Made by a program: the position numbers and the translations under genes. Source: Desulfobulbus sp. (lineage in GTDB: Bacteria > Desulfobacterota > Desulfobulbia > Desulfobulbales > Desulfobulbaceae). From it: a stretch of DNA of 64,000 nucleotides. Each line of letters starts with the position of its first letter. Positions within the stretch are counted from its first letter, which is position 1. The stretch spans positions 1-64,000 of the forward strand of contig JAITGO010000018.1 in assembly GCA_031280615.1 (NCBI GenBank), in the 5' to 3' direction. This document shows, in pieces, positions 9,565-17,839 of this stretch. The notes below the pieces were generated by a model. That model ran no database searches, was not told the DNA's origin, and saw only the letters and a list, made by a program, of their open reading frames with translations.

Positions 9565-9853
9565 GGTTCGATGCTCTCGTCTGGATTGGAAAAATGTCTG
9601 GTGGGGAAATCTTGCCCCGGTGTTGCCGCTTGGCACGCGAACCGGCACGAACGGCCCCGATCACCTGCCCGCCCACTGTAAGAATGACGGGTGGGATTCG
9701 CATCAAGTTTTTTGCATGGCAACGGCAGATTATCGCCCGGAGCGGCCGTCGGCCCGGAGATTCCGATCAGGTCTTCCTTGTCAAAAAGTGTTTTATTTTC
9801 TACAGTAGGCTACTTTTTTCGCCCCCATTTCCCTCGTTTCCAAGGATTTACCC

Positions 9854-10864
9854 ATGACTTTATCGATCACCGCCGTGGTACTCGCCGCCGGCAAAGGCAC
9901 CCGCATGAAATCGGCGCGCGCCAAGGTGCTGCACGAGGTGTATTTCCGGCCGATGCTGCTCCACGTGCTCCACACTGTCCAGGAAGCGGCCATCGACCGC
10001 TGCGCGGTCATCGTCGGGCATCAACGCCAGGAAGTGTTGCGCGTGATCGAGCCGTTTGCGGTCACTCCCGTCATCCAGGAAGAACAACTGGGGACCGGCC
10101 ATGCCGTGCTCTGCGCCGAGCAGGCCTGCGCCGACACCGACCTGGTGATGATCCTCTGCGGCGATACCCCGCTCATCCAGGCGGCGACCCTGAGCGAGAT
10201 GATTGCATCCCACCTGGATAACCGGGCGGTGGTGACCCTCATGACCACCCTGCTCGACCAGCCTTTCGGCTACGGCCGCATCCTCAGCGACGCCCAGGGC
10301 ACGGTCCAGGCCATTGTCGAGGAAAAGGACGCCACCGGGGAGCAGCGGCGCATCCGGGAAATCAACGCCGGCATCTACCTGGTGGATCGCTCATTCCTGT
10401 TCGACGCCCTCCGCAGGGTCGGCACCGACAACAGCCAGGGCGAGGTCTACCTGACCGACATCATTGCCATCGCCCGCAGCCAGGGCTTGGCAGTCCACCG
10501 TTTTGTCCATCCCCGAGCCGTCGATGTCCTGGGGGTGAATTCCCGGGTCGAGCTGGCACAGGCCCACGCCACCCTGCAACAACGTCACAACCGCGACCTG
10601 ATGCTCGCCGGCGTGACCTTGTACGCCCCCGAAACCGTGCTGGTGTCGCCGGACTGCGCCATCGGCCCGGATACCGTCGTCGAAGGACCGGCACACATCG
10701 CCGGCGCCTCCGTCATCGGCCGGGATTGCCGAATCGCCAGCGGTTGCGTTTTACAGGGCTGCACCCTGGGCGACGGGGTGACGGTGGGCGCCAACAGCGT
10801 GCTGACCCACTGCACCATCGCCACGGCCGATACCATCGCCCCCCTGACCCATCGTCACGGATGA
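9854..10864 (+). CDS. GlmU-like UDP-GlcNAc pyrophosphorylase lacking the acetyltransferase half
   Basis: 336 residues. The N-terminal nucleotidyltransferase has LAAGKGTRMKS (residues ~9-19), LCGDTPLI, EEKDAT and REINAGIY, all GlmU hallmarks for joining GlcNAc-1-phosphate to UTP in cell-wall and LPS precursor synthesis. A linker and only two to three left-handed beta-helix coils (from LMLAGVTLYAP to the end) follow. Normal GlmU is about 450 residues, and its catalytic His and acetyl-CoA contacts lie beyond this protein's end. The acetylation step must therefore come from another gene. The usual PKVLH is AKVLH here. Whether it is a true GlmU or a relative acting on another sugar phosphate is open. 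Confidence 0.85.
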   Translation: MTLSITAVVLAAGKGTRMKSARAKVLHEVYFRPMLLHVLHTVQEAAIDRCAVIVGHQRQEVLRVIEPFAVTPVIQEEQLGTGHAVLCAEQACADTDLVMILCGDTPLIQAATLSEMIASHLDNRAVVTLMTTLLDQPFGYGRILSDAQGTVQAIVEEKDATGEQRRIREINAGIYLVDRSFLFDALRRVGTDNSQGEVYLTDIIAIARSQGLAVHRFVHPRAVDVLGVNSRVELAQAHATLQQRHNRDLMLAGVTLYAPETVLVSPDCAIGPDTVVEGPAHIAGASVIGRDCRIASGCVLQGCTLGDGVTVGANSVLTHCTIATADTIAPLTHRHG

Positions 10865-10922
10865 CACCTGTCCTTGTCCCTAATTTGAACCACCTCTCCT
10901 TTTGTCAGGAGCTTTGCAAACC

Positions 10923-12212
10923 ATGACCGATCTGAAAAAAATGTATTCCGCCCTGCTGGGCGACTCCTTTCCCTTGGAGATGACCATTTCCTTTGGCGAC
11001 CAGACCCTGGTTTACCGGAAAAAGACCTGGAAAATCCCCATGGCCGACGGCACGATCGATGAACGAGGGCTGCGCTACGGCGAAAACCCGGACCAGGAAG
11101 CGGCGCTCTACGAGTTGGTGAACGGCAATCTTGTGCTGGGCGCCTGCCAATACATCGCACCGGGCAACGGCCTGGTCAGCTCCATCCCGGTCGAGGATAT
11201 GCTCCAGGTGGGCAAACATCCGGGCAAGATCAACCTCACCGATGTCGACAACGGCCTGAACATCATCAAGTACCTGATCGATCGTCCGGCCGCGGTGATT
11301 CTCAAGCATAACAATCCCTGCGGGGCCGCCATCGGCGCCAGCGTGGCCGATGCCTACAACCGCGCCAACCGTTGCGACCGGATCGCCGCCTTCGGCGGGG
11401 CCGTGGTCGCCAGCCGGCCGCTGGATCGGGAATGCGCCGAGTTGATGGCGGAAAACTATCTGGAAGTGGTGTGCGCCCCGGATTTCGAGGAAGGGGTACT
11501 CGACATCCTGGCCCGCCGCAAAAACCTGCGGGTGATTCGCATGGCCGGCATCGCCCGCCTGGCCGAGTTCGAACACTACCGTTTCGTGGATTTCAAATCG
11601 CTGATCGACGGCGGCATCATTGTCCAGCAGTCGGCGGTCAACACCATCCGCTCGGCCGCCGACCTCAAAGCCGCGGCCACCACCTACAAAGGGGTCGAGT
11701 ATCGCTGCGAGCGCGCGCCTTCAACCCGTGAAATCGAGGATATGCTGTTCGGCTGGGCCATCGAGCACGGGGTGACCTCCAATTCGGTGATCTACGTCAA
11801 GGACGGCTGCACCACTGCCATCGGCGCGGGCGAGCAGGACCGGGTGGGGGTCGCCGAGATCGCGGTGCACAAGGCCTACGCCAAGTACGCCGATATCACC
11901 TGCTTCGACGCCCACCGCCTGCCCTATGTCGACCTGGTGGCCGAGATCGAACGCGGCCAACGGGACAAGGCCGACAAGGAGGCGATCGACGCCAAGGTCA
12001 AAGCCGACCGGGCCGGGCTCCCCGGTTCGGTGATGATTTCCGATGCCTTTTTCCCTTTCCGCGACGCCGCCGACGTCGGCATCCGCGAAGGGGTCTCCGC
12101 CATCCTCCAGGCAGGGGGATCGATCCGCGATTTCGAATCGATCCAGGCCTGCAACGAGGCCGATCCCCAGGTGGCGATGATGTTCACTGGCCAGCGCTCA
12201 TTCAAGCACTGA
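10923..12212 (+). CDS. purH: AICAR transformylase (PurH-type, without IMP cyclohydrolase domain)
   Basis: 429 residues matching the C-terminal AICAR formyltransferase part of PurH, which transfers formyl from 10-formyl-THF to AICAR in the penultimate step of IMP synthesis. Family motifs are LRYGENPDQ and KHNNPCGAA, the latter carrying the catalytic Lys-His. The ~200-residue methylglyoxal-synthase-like cyclohydrolase domain of normal PurH (about 520 residues) is absent, so ring closure needs a separate enzyme. The ATG at 10923 is preceded by AGGAG at 11 bases; an in-frame TTG at 10902 is less likely. It lies 58 bases after the GlmU-like gene, same strand. Confidence 0.9.
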   Translation: MTDLKKMYSALLGDSFPLEMTISFGDQTLVYRKKTWKIPMADGTIDERGLRYGENPDQEAALYELVNGNLVLGACQYIAPGNGLVSSIPVEDMLQVGKHPGKINLTDVDNGLNIIKYLIDRPAAVILKHNNPCGAAIGASVADAYNRANRCDRIAAFGGAVVASRPLDRECAELMAENYLEVVCAPDFEEGVLDILARRKNLRVIRMAGIARLAEFEHYRFVDFKSLIDGGIIVQQSAVNTIRSAADLKAAATTYKGVEYRCERAPSTREIEDMLFGWAIEHGVTSNSVIYVKDGCTTAIGAGEQDRVGVAEIAVHKAYAKYADITCFDAHRLPYVDLVAEIERGQRDKADKEAIDAKVKADRAGLPGSVMISDAFFPFRDAADVGIREGVSAILQAGGSIRDFESIQACNEADPQVAMMFTGQRSFKH

Positions 12213-12224
12213 ACGCCGGTCAGC

Positions 12225-12264
12225 AAAAAAAGACCGGGAACGATGGCACCATCGCTCCCGGTTC
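12225..12264 (-). terminator. Intrinsic terminator between convergent genes
   Basis: A 15 bp stem (12232-12246 with 12249-12264, one mismatch) carries a CA loop. Read leftwards it is followed by seven U (the A run at 12225-12231), so it efficiently ends the reverse-strand tetrapyrrole operon. The same hairpin may also help end the forward purH transcript, though no T run follows in that direction. Confidence 0.88.
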
Positions 12265-12275
12265 TCTCGCAGGGG

Positions 12276-13250
12276 TCAGACCGTAACCCAGCCGCCTTTC
12301 GCGGCCGACCGCAAACAGGCCTCGCAGACCCGGACGGCGGCCACGCCCTCGGAACCCGGTATCGGGTTGGGCCGGATGCCACGGAGAAACGCGAGCCAAT
12401 CCCGTAAAAACGGCACGATGGTGCTGAGCGGCTCGCCCATCTCCAGCACCAGGCGCCCCTGCCCCCGGATCGACTCGCCCACATGGTGAACCTGATCGGC
12501 ATGGAGTTGCCCCAGGCTGCCGATGAACTCGAAACGGCCGCTGCGTGCCGGCCCGATCTTGGAGCAGTCCACCGTGCCGATAACGCCGTTGGTCAGTTCC
12601 ACCAGCGCAATCAGATGATCTTCCAGCCGCTGGCTGTGCATGCAGCGGGTCTTGGCCATCACCCGCACGATCTCCTGGCCGGTGATCCAGCGCAGGGCAT
12701 CGAAGACATGCACCGCCGAATGGAAGGTGACCCCGGCCCCGGCCGCCGACGGCTCGTCCAGCCAGGCAAGGGTCGCCGGCTCGAGCCGCTGGTTGGCGGT
12801 GAAACCGTACAAGTGGCCGATATCCGCCAGCTGGCCGCGGAGGTAGTCGAGCACCCGGTTGTAGCGCAGGGTTTGGCCGATGGTCAGCCCCACCCGGTTG
12901 CGGGCGAACAGTTCCTCGATCGCGCGCGCCTCAGCCACCGAGACCGCCATCGGTTTTTCCAGCAACAGAGGCTTTTGCGCCTCGGCGCACGCCGCTGCCA
13001 CCTGCAGGTTGAGCGTAGGTGGCAGGGCGGAGATCACGCAGTCGACCGCAGGATCGGCCACCAGCGCGCACCAATCCGCGTGCCAGCTGCAGCCCCACTG
13101 GCCGGCCTGGTCCCGCCCCTCCTCGGAACGACGGCTGACGGCAGCCAACTCCAATCCCTCGATATCCTGCACGATATGGCGGGCGTAGCGGCTGCCGTGC
13201 TTACCGGTGCCGATAACCCCAACGCGCCACCGATCGTTCGTTGGCTGCAT
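12276..13250 (-). CDS. Gfo/Idh/MocA-family NAD(P)-dependent oxidoreductase
   Basis: 324 residues. The N-terminal Rossmann fold has VGVIGTGKHGSRY (residues ~9-21). The family motif LLEKPMAV carries the conserved Lys, followed by the alpha/beta substrate domain with HSAVHVFDALRW. Members oxidise or reduce sugars and their derivatives, or act as biliverdin reductase-like enzymes; the substrate cannot be told here. The ATG at 13250 has an excellent GAGGAG ribosome site six bases away; the longer open frame upstream is not coding-like. It is last in the operon with hemA, 119 bases after the preceding gene and just before the terminator. A role in tetrapyrrole metabolism is possible but unproven. 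Confidence 0.87.
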   Translation of the reverse strand: MQPTNDRWRVGVIGTGKHGSRYARHIVQDIEGLELAAVSRRSEEGRDQAGQWGCSWHADWCALVADPAVDCVISALPPTLNLQVAAACAEAQKPLLLEKPMAVSVAEARAIEELFARNRVGLTIGQTLRYNRVLDYLRGQLADIGHLYGFTANQRLEPATLAWLDEPSAAGAGVTFHSAVHVFDALRWITGQEIVRVMAKTRCMHSQRLEDHLIALVELTNGVIGTVDCSKIGPARSGRFEFIGSLGQLHADQVHHVGESIRGQGRLVLEMGEPLSTIVPFLRDWLAFLRGIRPNPIPGSEGVAAVRVCEACLRSAAKGGWVTV

Positions 13251-13369
13251 GCACTCCTCCTCGCTTCCGGGCGCGGACAACGACGCGTTTCCACCCGGGG
13301 AAAACAGGGATTCAAAAGGCGGCGATGCCGGCGATCGATCGCCGTGGCCCACTGCGCCGGTCTCCCCCT

Positions 13370-13876
13370 TCATCCATTCTGCTCGCACAAGCCGGCCCAT
13401 CCGGCGGGCAGGTCGGCCTGGTCGATGCCCATGGCCAGGGCAAAGGTCAGCAGGGCGTCCGCCGAACAGTTGATCGAGGGTTCGTACTCGCCGATGCCGG
13501 CCTCCATCAACTCCAGGCGCAGATACTCCAGCAGGGCATCTGCGGCAAGCAGGCGGAACTCCTCGTATGAACGGCCGCTCTTGTGACAAAAGCGGACAAA
13601 ACGGTACCAGTTGTGATTGGCCCGACGGATCCCCCGGAACAACGAACGATTCCGGTTGGCGGGGTCGAGGTCGCGCATGATGATTTCCTGGTAGCGGGCC
13701 AGGGCCGCCTCCTCGAGATGCCCGATTTCCTCGTCGGTCAACCGCAGCCGCGGCCCCTCGTCATCCTCGCGGAGATAATACAGGCTGGAATGCAGGGCGA
13801 CCTCCGGGATCTCCCCGGAATGGCGGACCAGCAACACCTCTTCTTCCAGCAGGCCGCCCCGCTCGTCGTCGATCAC
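13370..13876 (-). CDS. Conserved-looking hypothetical protein in the hemA operon
   Basis: 168 residues, acidic, soluble, with no signal peptide and no membrane segment. I do not recognise the family. The middle is rich in Arg, Asn and aromatics (residues ~75-105, NRNRSLFRGIRRANHNWYRF), followed by helices containing EEFRLLAADALLEYL. It begins with GTG overlapping the hemA stop by one base (TAGTG), so translation is probably coupled to HemA. Position between hemA and an oxidoreductase in a siroheme/heme operon suggests a tetrapyrrole-related or regulatory role, but this is inference from context only. Confidence 0.75.
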   Translation of the reverse strand: MIDDERGGLLEEEVLLVRHSGEIPEVALHSSLYYLREDDEGPRLRLTDEEIGHLEEAALARYQEIIMRDLDPANRNRSLFRGIRRANHNWYRFVRFCHKSGRSYEEFRLLAADALLEYLRLELMEAGIGEYEPSINCSADALLTFALAMGIDQADLPAGWAGLCEQNG

Positions 13877-15165
13877 TATTCCTCCCGCTCGCCGGACGAG
13901 GTGTCGAGGAGATACAGTTCCCTGATGGCCTTGATCCGCTCGGGCAGACCGGTGCAGTGGCGGTCGGTCTTGAGGTAGTGCAGGGCCGGGAACACGACCT
14001 TGCCCGTAATCGCGGCCACCATCTTTTCCAATCCCTGCCGCTGCTGCTCATCCATGGTATCGAAGCGGCCCATGGTTTTTTCCACTTCGGAGCGGACCTG
14101 CTGTTCGACCATGGCGCGCAGTTGCACGATGGTCGGGGTCGACTCCATGTTGGCCAGCCATTTGCCGAATTTCAGTTTCTCCTCGTCGATGATCCGCTGG
14201 GCCTTGACCGCTTCCTTGTCCCGTTCGGACTTGTTCATCTCGACCACATTATGGAGGTCGTCGATATCGTAGAGGAAAACGTTGTCGAGGTCGTTGATGG
14301 CCGGGTCGAGGTCCCGGGGTACGGCAATATCGATGAAAAAGAGCGGCCGGTTCCGCCGGTCGCGCATGACCGGGCGCACGTCCTCCTTTTGCAGAATCAG
14401 GCCGGATGCCCCGGTCGAACTGATGATGATGTCGACCTGTTGCAGCTGATCGAGCAATTCCTCCAGGGAAACCGCCCGGCCGTTGTAGCAGCGGGCCAGG
14501 TTGACCGCCCGCTGGAGGGTCCGGTTGGCGACCACCACTTCGGCGACGCCCTGGCGCACCAGATGCTCAGCCGCCAACTCCGCCATCTCGCCGGCCCCGA
14601 CCAGCAAAACCTTTTTGCCGGCCAGCTCGCCGAAAATCTTCCGGGCCAGTTCCACCGCGGCATAGCTGATCGAAACCGCATGGGCCCCGATCCGGGTTTC
14701 CGTCCGCACCCGCTTGGCGACCGAAAACGATTTGTGCAGTAATTTATTGAGGATAAAGCCGCTGCTCCCGACCTTGGTCGCGTGGCGGTATGCCTCCTTC
14801 AACTGTCCCAAAATCTGGGCCTCGCCGACAATCATCGAATCCAGGCTGGCGGCCACCAGAAACAGGTGCTCCACCGCGTCGACATTGACATGGCGGTACA
14901 CATACTGCTCCAACTCGGAGGCGGTGATGGCCCGACCGAACATCACATCCAGCACCCGCTGCTGGGCCTGTTCCACGTCCCGGCAGGTGAACAGCACCTC
15001 CACCCGGTTGCAGGTGGAGAGGAGATAGTATTCCCGCAGCTCGTCCAGCTGCCCCAAGGCCTGCAAAGGCTCGTCGTAACCGGCGGAAAGGGCGAGTTTT
15101 TCCCTGACCGCCAGGGGCGTCGTCTTGTGGTTGACGCCCAGCAGGACGATGGCGTCACGAGACAT
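13876..15165 (-). CDS. hemA: Glutamyl-tRNA reductase
   Basis: 429 residues. HemA reduces the glutamate on tRNA(Glu) to glutamate-1-semialdehyde, the first step of C5-pathway tetrapyrrole synthesis. The N-terminus has GVNHKTTPLAVREKLAL and the catalytic Cys in STCNRVEV. The NADPH domain has VLLVGAGEMAELAAEHL near residue 180, and the C-terminal dimerisation helix is present. Length is typical (about 420-450). Its start overlaps the preceding ccsA-like gene by 11 bases. Together with precorrin-2 dehydrogenase this supplies siroheme, needed for dissimilatory sulfite reductase, and heme. Confidence 0.96.
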   Translation of the reverse strand: MSRDAIVLLGVNHKTTPLAVREKLALSAGYDEPLQALGQLDELREYYLLSTCNRVEVLFTCRDVEQAQQRVLDVMFGRAITASELEQYVYRHVNVDAVEHLFLVAASLDSMIVGEAQILGQLKEAYRHATKVGSSGFILNKLLHKSFSVAKRVRTETRIGAHAVSISYAAVELARKIFGELAGKKVLLVGAGEMAELAAEHLVRQGVAEVVVANRTLQRAVNLARCYNGRAVSLEELLDQLQQVDIIISSTGASGLILQKEDVRPVMRDRRNRPLFFIDIAVPRDLDPAINDLDNVFLYDIDDLHNVVEMNKSERDKEAVKAQRIIDEEKLKFGKWLANMESTPTIVQLRAMVEQQVRSEVEKTMGRFDTMDEQQRQGLEKMVAAITGKVVFPALHYLKTDRHCTGLPERIKAIRELYLLDTSSGEREE

Positions 15166-15973
15166 AGGTATGGACTCCTTCCAACAGGAAAGAAACTCCC
15201 CAGAGGGTAAACAGGACCGACAGGAAGGCCACGATGCTAAGAATCGCCACCCGCCGCCCCCGCCAACCGACCGTGAACCGCTGGTGCACGGCCGCGGCGT
15301 ACAGGAACCAGGTGATCAACGACCAGGTTTCCTTGGGGTCCCATTGCCAATAGGCCCCCCAGGCCTGCTTGGCCCAGAGCGAACCCGTGATCAGGCCAAG
15401 GGTGAACAGGGGGAATCCCATGCTCAGGCAGTGATGGTTCAGCTTATCGAGCGTCTCCAGGGAAGGCAGGCGCGAATAGAAGAGGCCAAAACGCTTCTTC
15501 TTGATTTCACGTTCCTGCAAGAGATACATAATGCTGCCGATACAGGACAGGGCGAGAAACCCGTCGGCAAACAGGGTGATCGAGGCGTGGACGGGCAGCC
15601 ACAGGGATTGCAGGGCCGGCGGCAGCGGCAGCATGCTGCGCGACGAAAAGGCCGCGATCAGCATCAGCGCGAGTACGAGCAGACTGACAAAGGCACCCAG
15701 GTTCTTCACCGCATACCGCCAGCGGAACGACAGATAGCAGCAGCCCAGGGACCATGCAAAAAACGAAATCGTTTCGTGGTGGCTGGTGATGGGGGTGTGG
15801 CCGGTTTCGATGGCCCGGGCGACGAGGTTGGCGGAGTGCAGGCCGAAGGCGATCAGGAAAATCGCCCTGCCGGTCTGGCGCAGCGAATTTTTTTGGGTCA
15901 GGAAAAAGACCAGATAGGCGGCCGTGGCCAGCAGATAGACGACGACGCAGGTCTGAAAAAGCAGGAAACTCAT
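15155..15973 (-). CDS. CcsA/ResC-type cytochrome c assembly (heme-handling) membrane protein
   Basis: 272 residues, mostly membrane-spanning (about eight hydrophobic segments, the first at ~1-22). The heme-binding tryptophan-rich WWD-type motif GAYWQWDPKETWS is near residue 205, with conserved His residues in other segments, as in CcsA/CcmC/ResC proteins that present heme for cytochrome c maturation. A HemX-type role in controlling HemA is an alternative, since such proteins sit beside hemA in many genomes. The ATG overlaps the sirC stop (ATGA, 15970-15973) and the stop lies inside the start of hemA, so the three genes form a tightly coupled operon. Confidence 0.88.
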   Translation of the reverse strand: MSFLLFQTCVVVYLLATAAYLVFFLTQKNSLRQTGRAIFLIAFGLHSANLVARAIETGHTPITSHHETISFFAWSLGCCYLSFRWRYAVKNLGAFVSLLVLALMLIAAFSSRSMLPLPPALQSLWLPVHASITLFADGFLALSCIGSIMYLLQEREIKKKRFGLFYSRLPSLETLDKLNHHCLSMGFPLFTLGLITGSLWAKQAWGAYWQWDPKETWSLITWFLYAAAVHQRFTVGWRGRRVAILSIVAFLSVLFTLWGVSFLLEGVHTYVS

Positions 15974-16635
15974 GGATTCTCCTTGGTCAGCGATTCCGGA
16001 TCGAAGGAAATCGGGCGGCCGAGCACCTGCTCCGCATGCCGGCGAACATCGTCCCATTGCCGGTTCCGGAGCCAATCGACGATATCGTCGTGGAGAAGTT
16101 GCTGAAACAGCTCCCTGGTCCGTTCGGAATCGGGTTCCTCGGCCAGGATTTGTTCGCGAAGCAGGCCCGCCAGTGCCGTGAGCCAACCGTACTCTTCGCC
16201 AAGGAATCGGTCAAGCCGCCGTTTGACCATGGCGGACACTGCGGGACTTTTGCCACCGGTGGCAACGCTGATCGCCAGATCGCCCCTACGAATGGTTGCC
16301 GGCACCTGGAAATCGCACAACTCCGGGGCATCGGCGACATTGATCAACAGACCGACTGCCTGGGCATCGCGATGCACGGCACGCTGCACCTCGGGGTTGT
16401 TCGTCGCCGCAAAAACCAGAAAGGCCCCGTTCAATTCCTCTCGATCGTACGGCTTGCAAGTCCATTCGATGGCGTGGCAATCGGCCAGGGCGGTCAAACC
16501 CGAGGTCGCAATCGGACTGACCAGCCTGACCCGGCCGCCAGCCGCCAGAATGCCCCGAACCTTGCGCTCGGCGACCCGGCCTCCGCCGACAACCACGCAC
16601 AACCTTTGACCGATATTGAGCGCAAGAGGGTACAT
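15970..16635 (-). CDS. Precorrin-2 dehydrogenase / sirohydrochlorin ferrochelatase (Met8/SirC-type)
   Basis: 221 residues. It matches the CysG N-terminal/Met8 module that uses NAD to oxidise precorrin-2 to sirohydrochlorin and, in some members, inserts iron to give siroheme. Visible features are the N-terminal MYPLALNI, the Rossmann motif VVVGGGRVAERKV (residues ~14-26), VFAATNNPEVQ, NVADAPELCDF and ATGGKSPAVSAM, the last holding the dimer/active-site loop. No methyltransferase domain is attached. It is first of the overlapping set with ccsA and hemA. In sulfate reducers sirohydrochlorin is also the entry to siroheme-dependent heme synthesis. Chelatase activity cannot be judged from sequence alone. 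Confidence 0.93.
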   Translation of the reverse strand: MYPLALNIGQRLCVVVGGGRVAERKVRGILAAGGRVRLVSPIATSGLTALADCHAIEWTCKPYDREELNGAFLVFAATNNPEVQRAVHRDAQAVGLLINVADAPELCDFQVPATIRRGDLAISVATGGKSPAVSAMVKRRLDRFLGEEYGWLTALAGLLREQILAEEPDSERTRELFQQLLHDDIVDWLRNRQWDDVRRHAEQVLGRPISFDPESLTKENP

Positions 16636-16711
16636 TTCGATTCACCGGTTTCTTGCCGATTCAGTTGCCTCTTTCTGCCGCCGTCGCCATGATCTGCCGC
16701 GATGGCAGCGG

Positions 16712-17404
16712 TCAATGGCGCGGCTGCAACCGGGTCAGGAGGATGATCTTATCCTGCTCCAGACTTTTCAGCTTCCGTTGCGAAGCGGCGATGCGATATT
16801 CCCGCTCCGCCATTTTCAGGAAGGGTTCCAGGCTGCGGCGCTTGATATCATGGGCCAGATAAACCACTCCCTCTGGTTTGAGCGCCTTGCGGAGTATGCC
16901 CAGCAGAGGTTCGAAGAATTCTTCCCGGAACAGGATCTCGGCCCCGAGGATGATGTCGTAGCGCTCCATCTCCGGCGGGTTGAGCCAATCGAGCATCGAA
17001 AACCGCACATTGGTCAAGTTGCTCGCCGCCGCGTTGATGCGCTCGAAATCGAGAATCATCTTTTCATAGTCGGAAAGGGTCACGGTATATCCCGCCGCCG
17101 CCGCGGCCAGGCCTGGGGCGCCCAAACCGGCGCCAAGTTCGAGCACGCTGGTCTCCTGTTCGCAGGGCATGCCGGCGATGAACTCCGACAAGACAATGGC
17201 AGCCTCCCACAACTTGATCCAAAACGGGAAGGCGGACACATCCTTCAACGGGTCCTTGCCGTCAAGAATTTGCTCCAAATCGGTGAGTTTCAGCAACTGC
17301 AGCTGATGCTCCCTGATCCGAAGCGGTTCAAAAGCCACTGAATAGCGGGCTTTGATCGCGTGGTACAACGCCCGCTCGCTCTCCGGCAGGGTCTGTGGAT
17401 CCAT
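16712..17404 (-). CDS. Class I SAM-dependent methyltransferase (protein-lysine-methyltransferase-like)
   Basis: 230 residues with a Rossmann methyltransferase core: motif I VLELGAGLGAPGLAAA (~90-105), an acidic SDYE after strand 2, and MLDWLNPP before the IILGAEILF strand. The N-terminal PFWIKLWEAAIVLSEFI and the LGAGLGAPGL signature recall the METTL/nicotinamide N-methyltransferase-like group that methylates protein lysines; no substrate can be assigned. It lies 76 bases upstream of the tetrapyrrole operon on the same strand, so it may share its transcript. Confidence 0.8.
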   Translation of the reverse strand: MDPQTLPESERALYHAIKARYSVAFEPLRIREHQLQLLKLTDLEQILDGKDPLKDVSAFPFWIKLWEAAIVLSEFIAGMPCEQETSVLELGAGLGAPGLAAAAAGYTVTLSDYEKMILDFERINAAASNLTNVRFSMLDWLNPPEMERYDIILGAEILFREEFFEPLLGILRKALKPEGVVYLAHDIKRRSLEPFLKMAEREYRIAASQRKLKSLEQDKIILLTRLQPRH

Positions 17405-17465
17405 TTCCGTTCCTCTGCAAAACCGGGTTCGCGTCCGGCCGGGACGCTCCTGCCCGTGGACGCAT

Positions 17466-17501
17466 AAAAAAAGAGCGGGCCGACACCATCGACCCGCTCT
17501 T
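17466..17501 (-). terminator. Intrinsic terminator after the small secreted-protein gene
   Basis: A 9 bp stem AAGAGCGGG/CCCGCTCTT (17471-17479 with 17493-17501) has a 13-base loop. Read leftwards it is followed by seven U. It is 29 bases past the stop of the gene at 17530-17715. Confidence 0.9.
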
Positions 17502-17529
17502 CGTCTCTCAACTGCAAAACTTCAGGCGA

Positions 17530-17715
17530 TCAACAACCTTCCAGGGCTTTCTTGGCCTTGACGGTTACGGTGTCGCCGGCTTTTACATCAACCTTATCGC
17601 AAGTAACGGTCACTTTGTTGCCATCAACACTGTCAACCGTGCATTTAGCAGCGAAAACCGCACCTGCACTCAACACAAAAGCCGCAACCATCACTGCAAC
17701 TCCAACCTTTTTCAT
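17530..17715 (-). CDS. Small secreted protein of unknown function
   Basis: 61 residues. A clear signal peptide (MKKVGVAVMVAAFVLSAGAVFA, cleavage near residue 22) leaves a mature domain of ~38 residues rich in Val, Lys, Asp and Thr with three Cys, one being the last residue. The mature part looks like one small beta-barrel (KVTVTCDKVDVKAGDTVTV). It has a strong AAGGAG ribosome site, its own good promoter and its own terminator, so it is probably well expressed as a single-gene unit. Family not recognised; metal or redox binding through the cysteines is only a guess. Confidence 0.82.
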   Translation of the reverse strand: MKKVGVAVMVAAFVLSAGAVFAAKCTVDSVDGNKVTVTCDKVDVKAGDTVTVKAKKALEGC

Positions 17716-17775
17716 GACGGACTCCTTATTTCATGTGGGATGTCAAAACAAAATAGCGCCTCATTCCTGCCACGG

Positions 17776-17804
17776 AATCTAAAGAATACCGTTCTGGTTG
17801 TCAA
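17776..17804 (-). promoter_or_regulatory. Sigma70-type promoter for the small secreted-protein gene
   Basis: On the reverse strand TTGACA (17804-17799) is separated by 17 bases from TAGATT (17781-17776), about 60 bases before the start codon at 17715. The -35 is a perfect match and the -10 matches four of six. It lies just downstream of the tlpA-like gene, making the small gene independently transcribed. Confidence 0.7.
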
Positions 17805-17839
17805 CAGCAAACCATCGCCCCGGCAGCGTTGGCTCGCAG

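Noticed and set aside
9565..9853. Possible cobalamin or SAH riboswitch upstream of the split metH, suggested by fragments such as CTGCCCGCCCACTGTAA
   Set aside because: The cobalamin-box-like piece reads on the strand opposite to metH and lacks the rest of the consensus. The metH strand shows only ordinary GC-rich hairpins. A covariance-model search would settle it.
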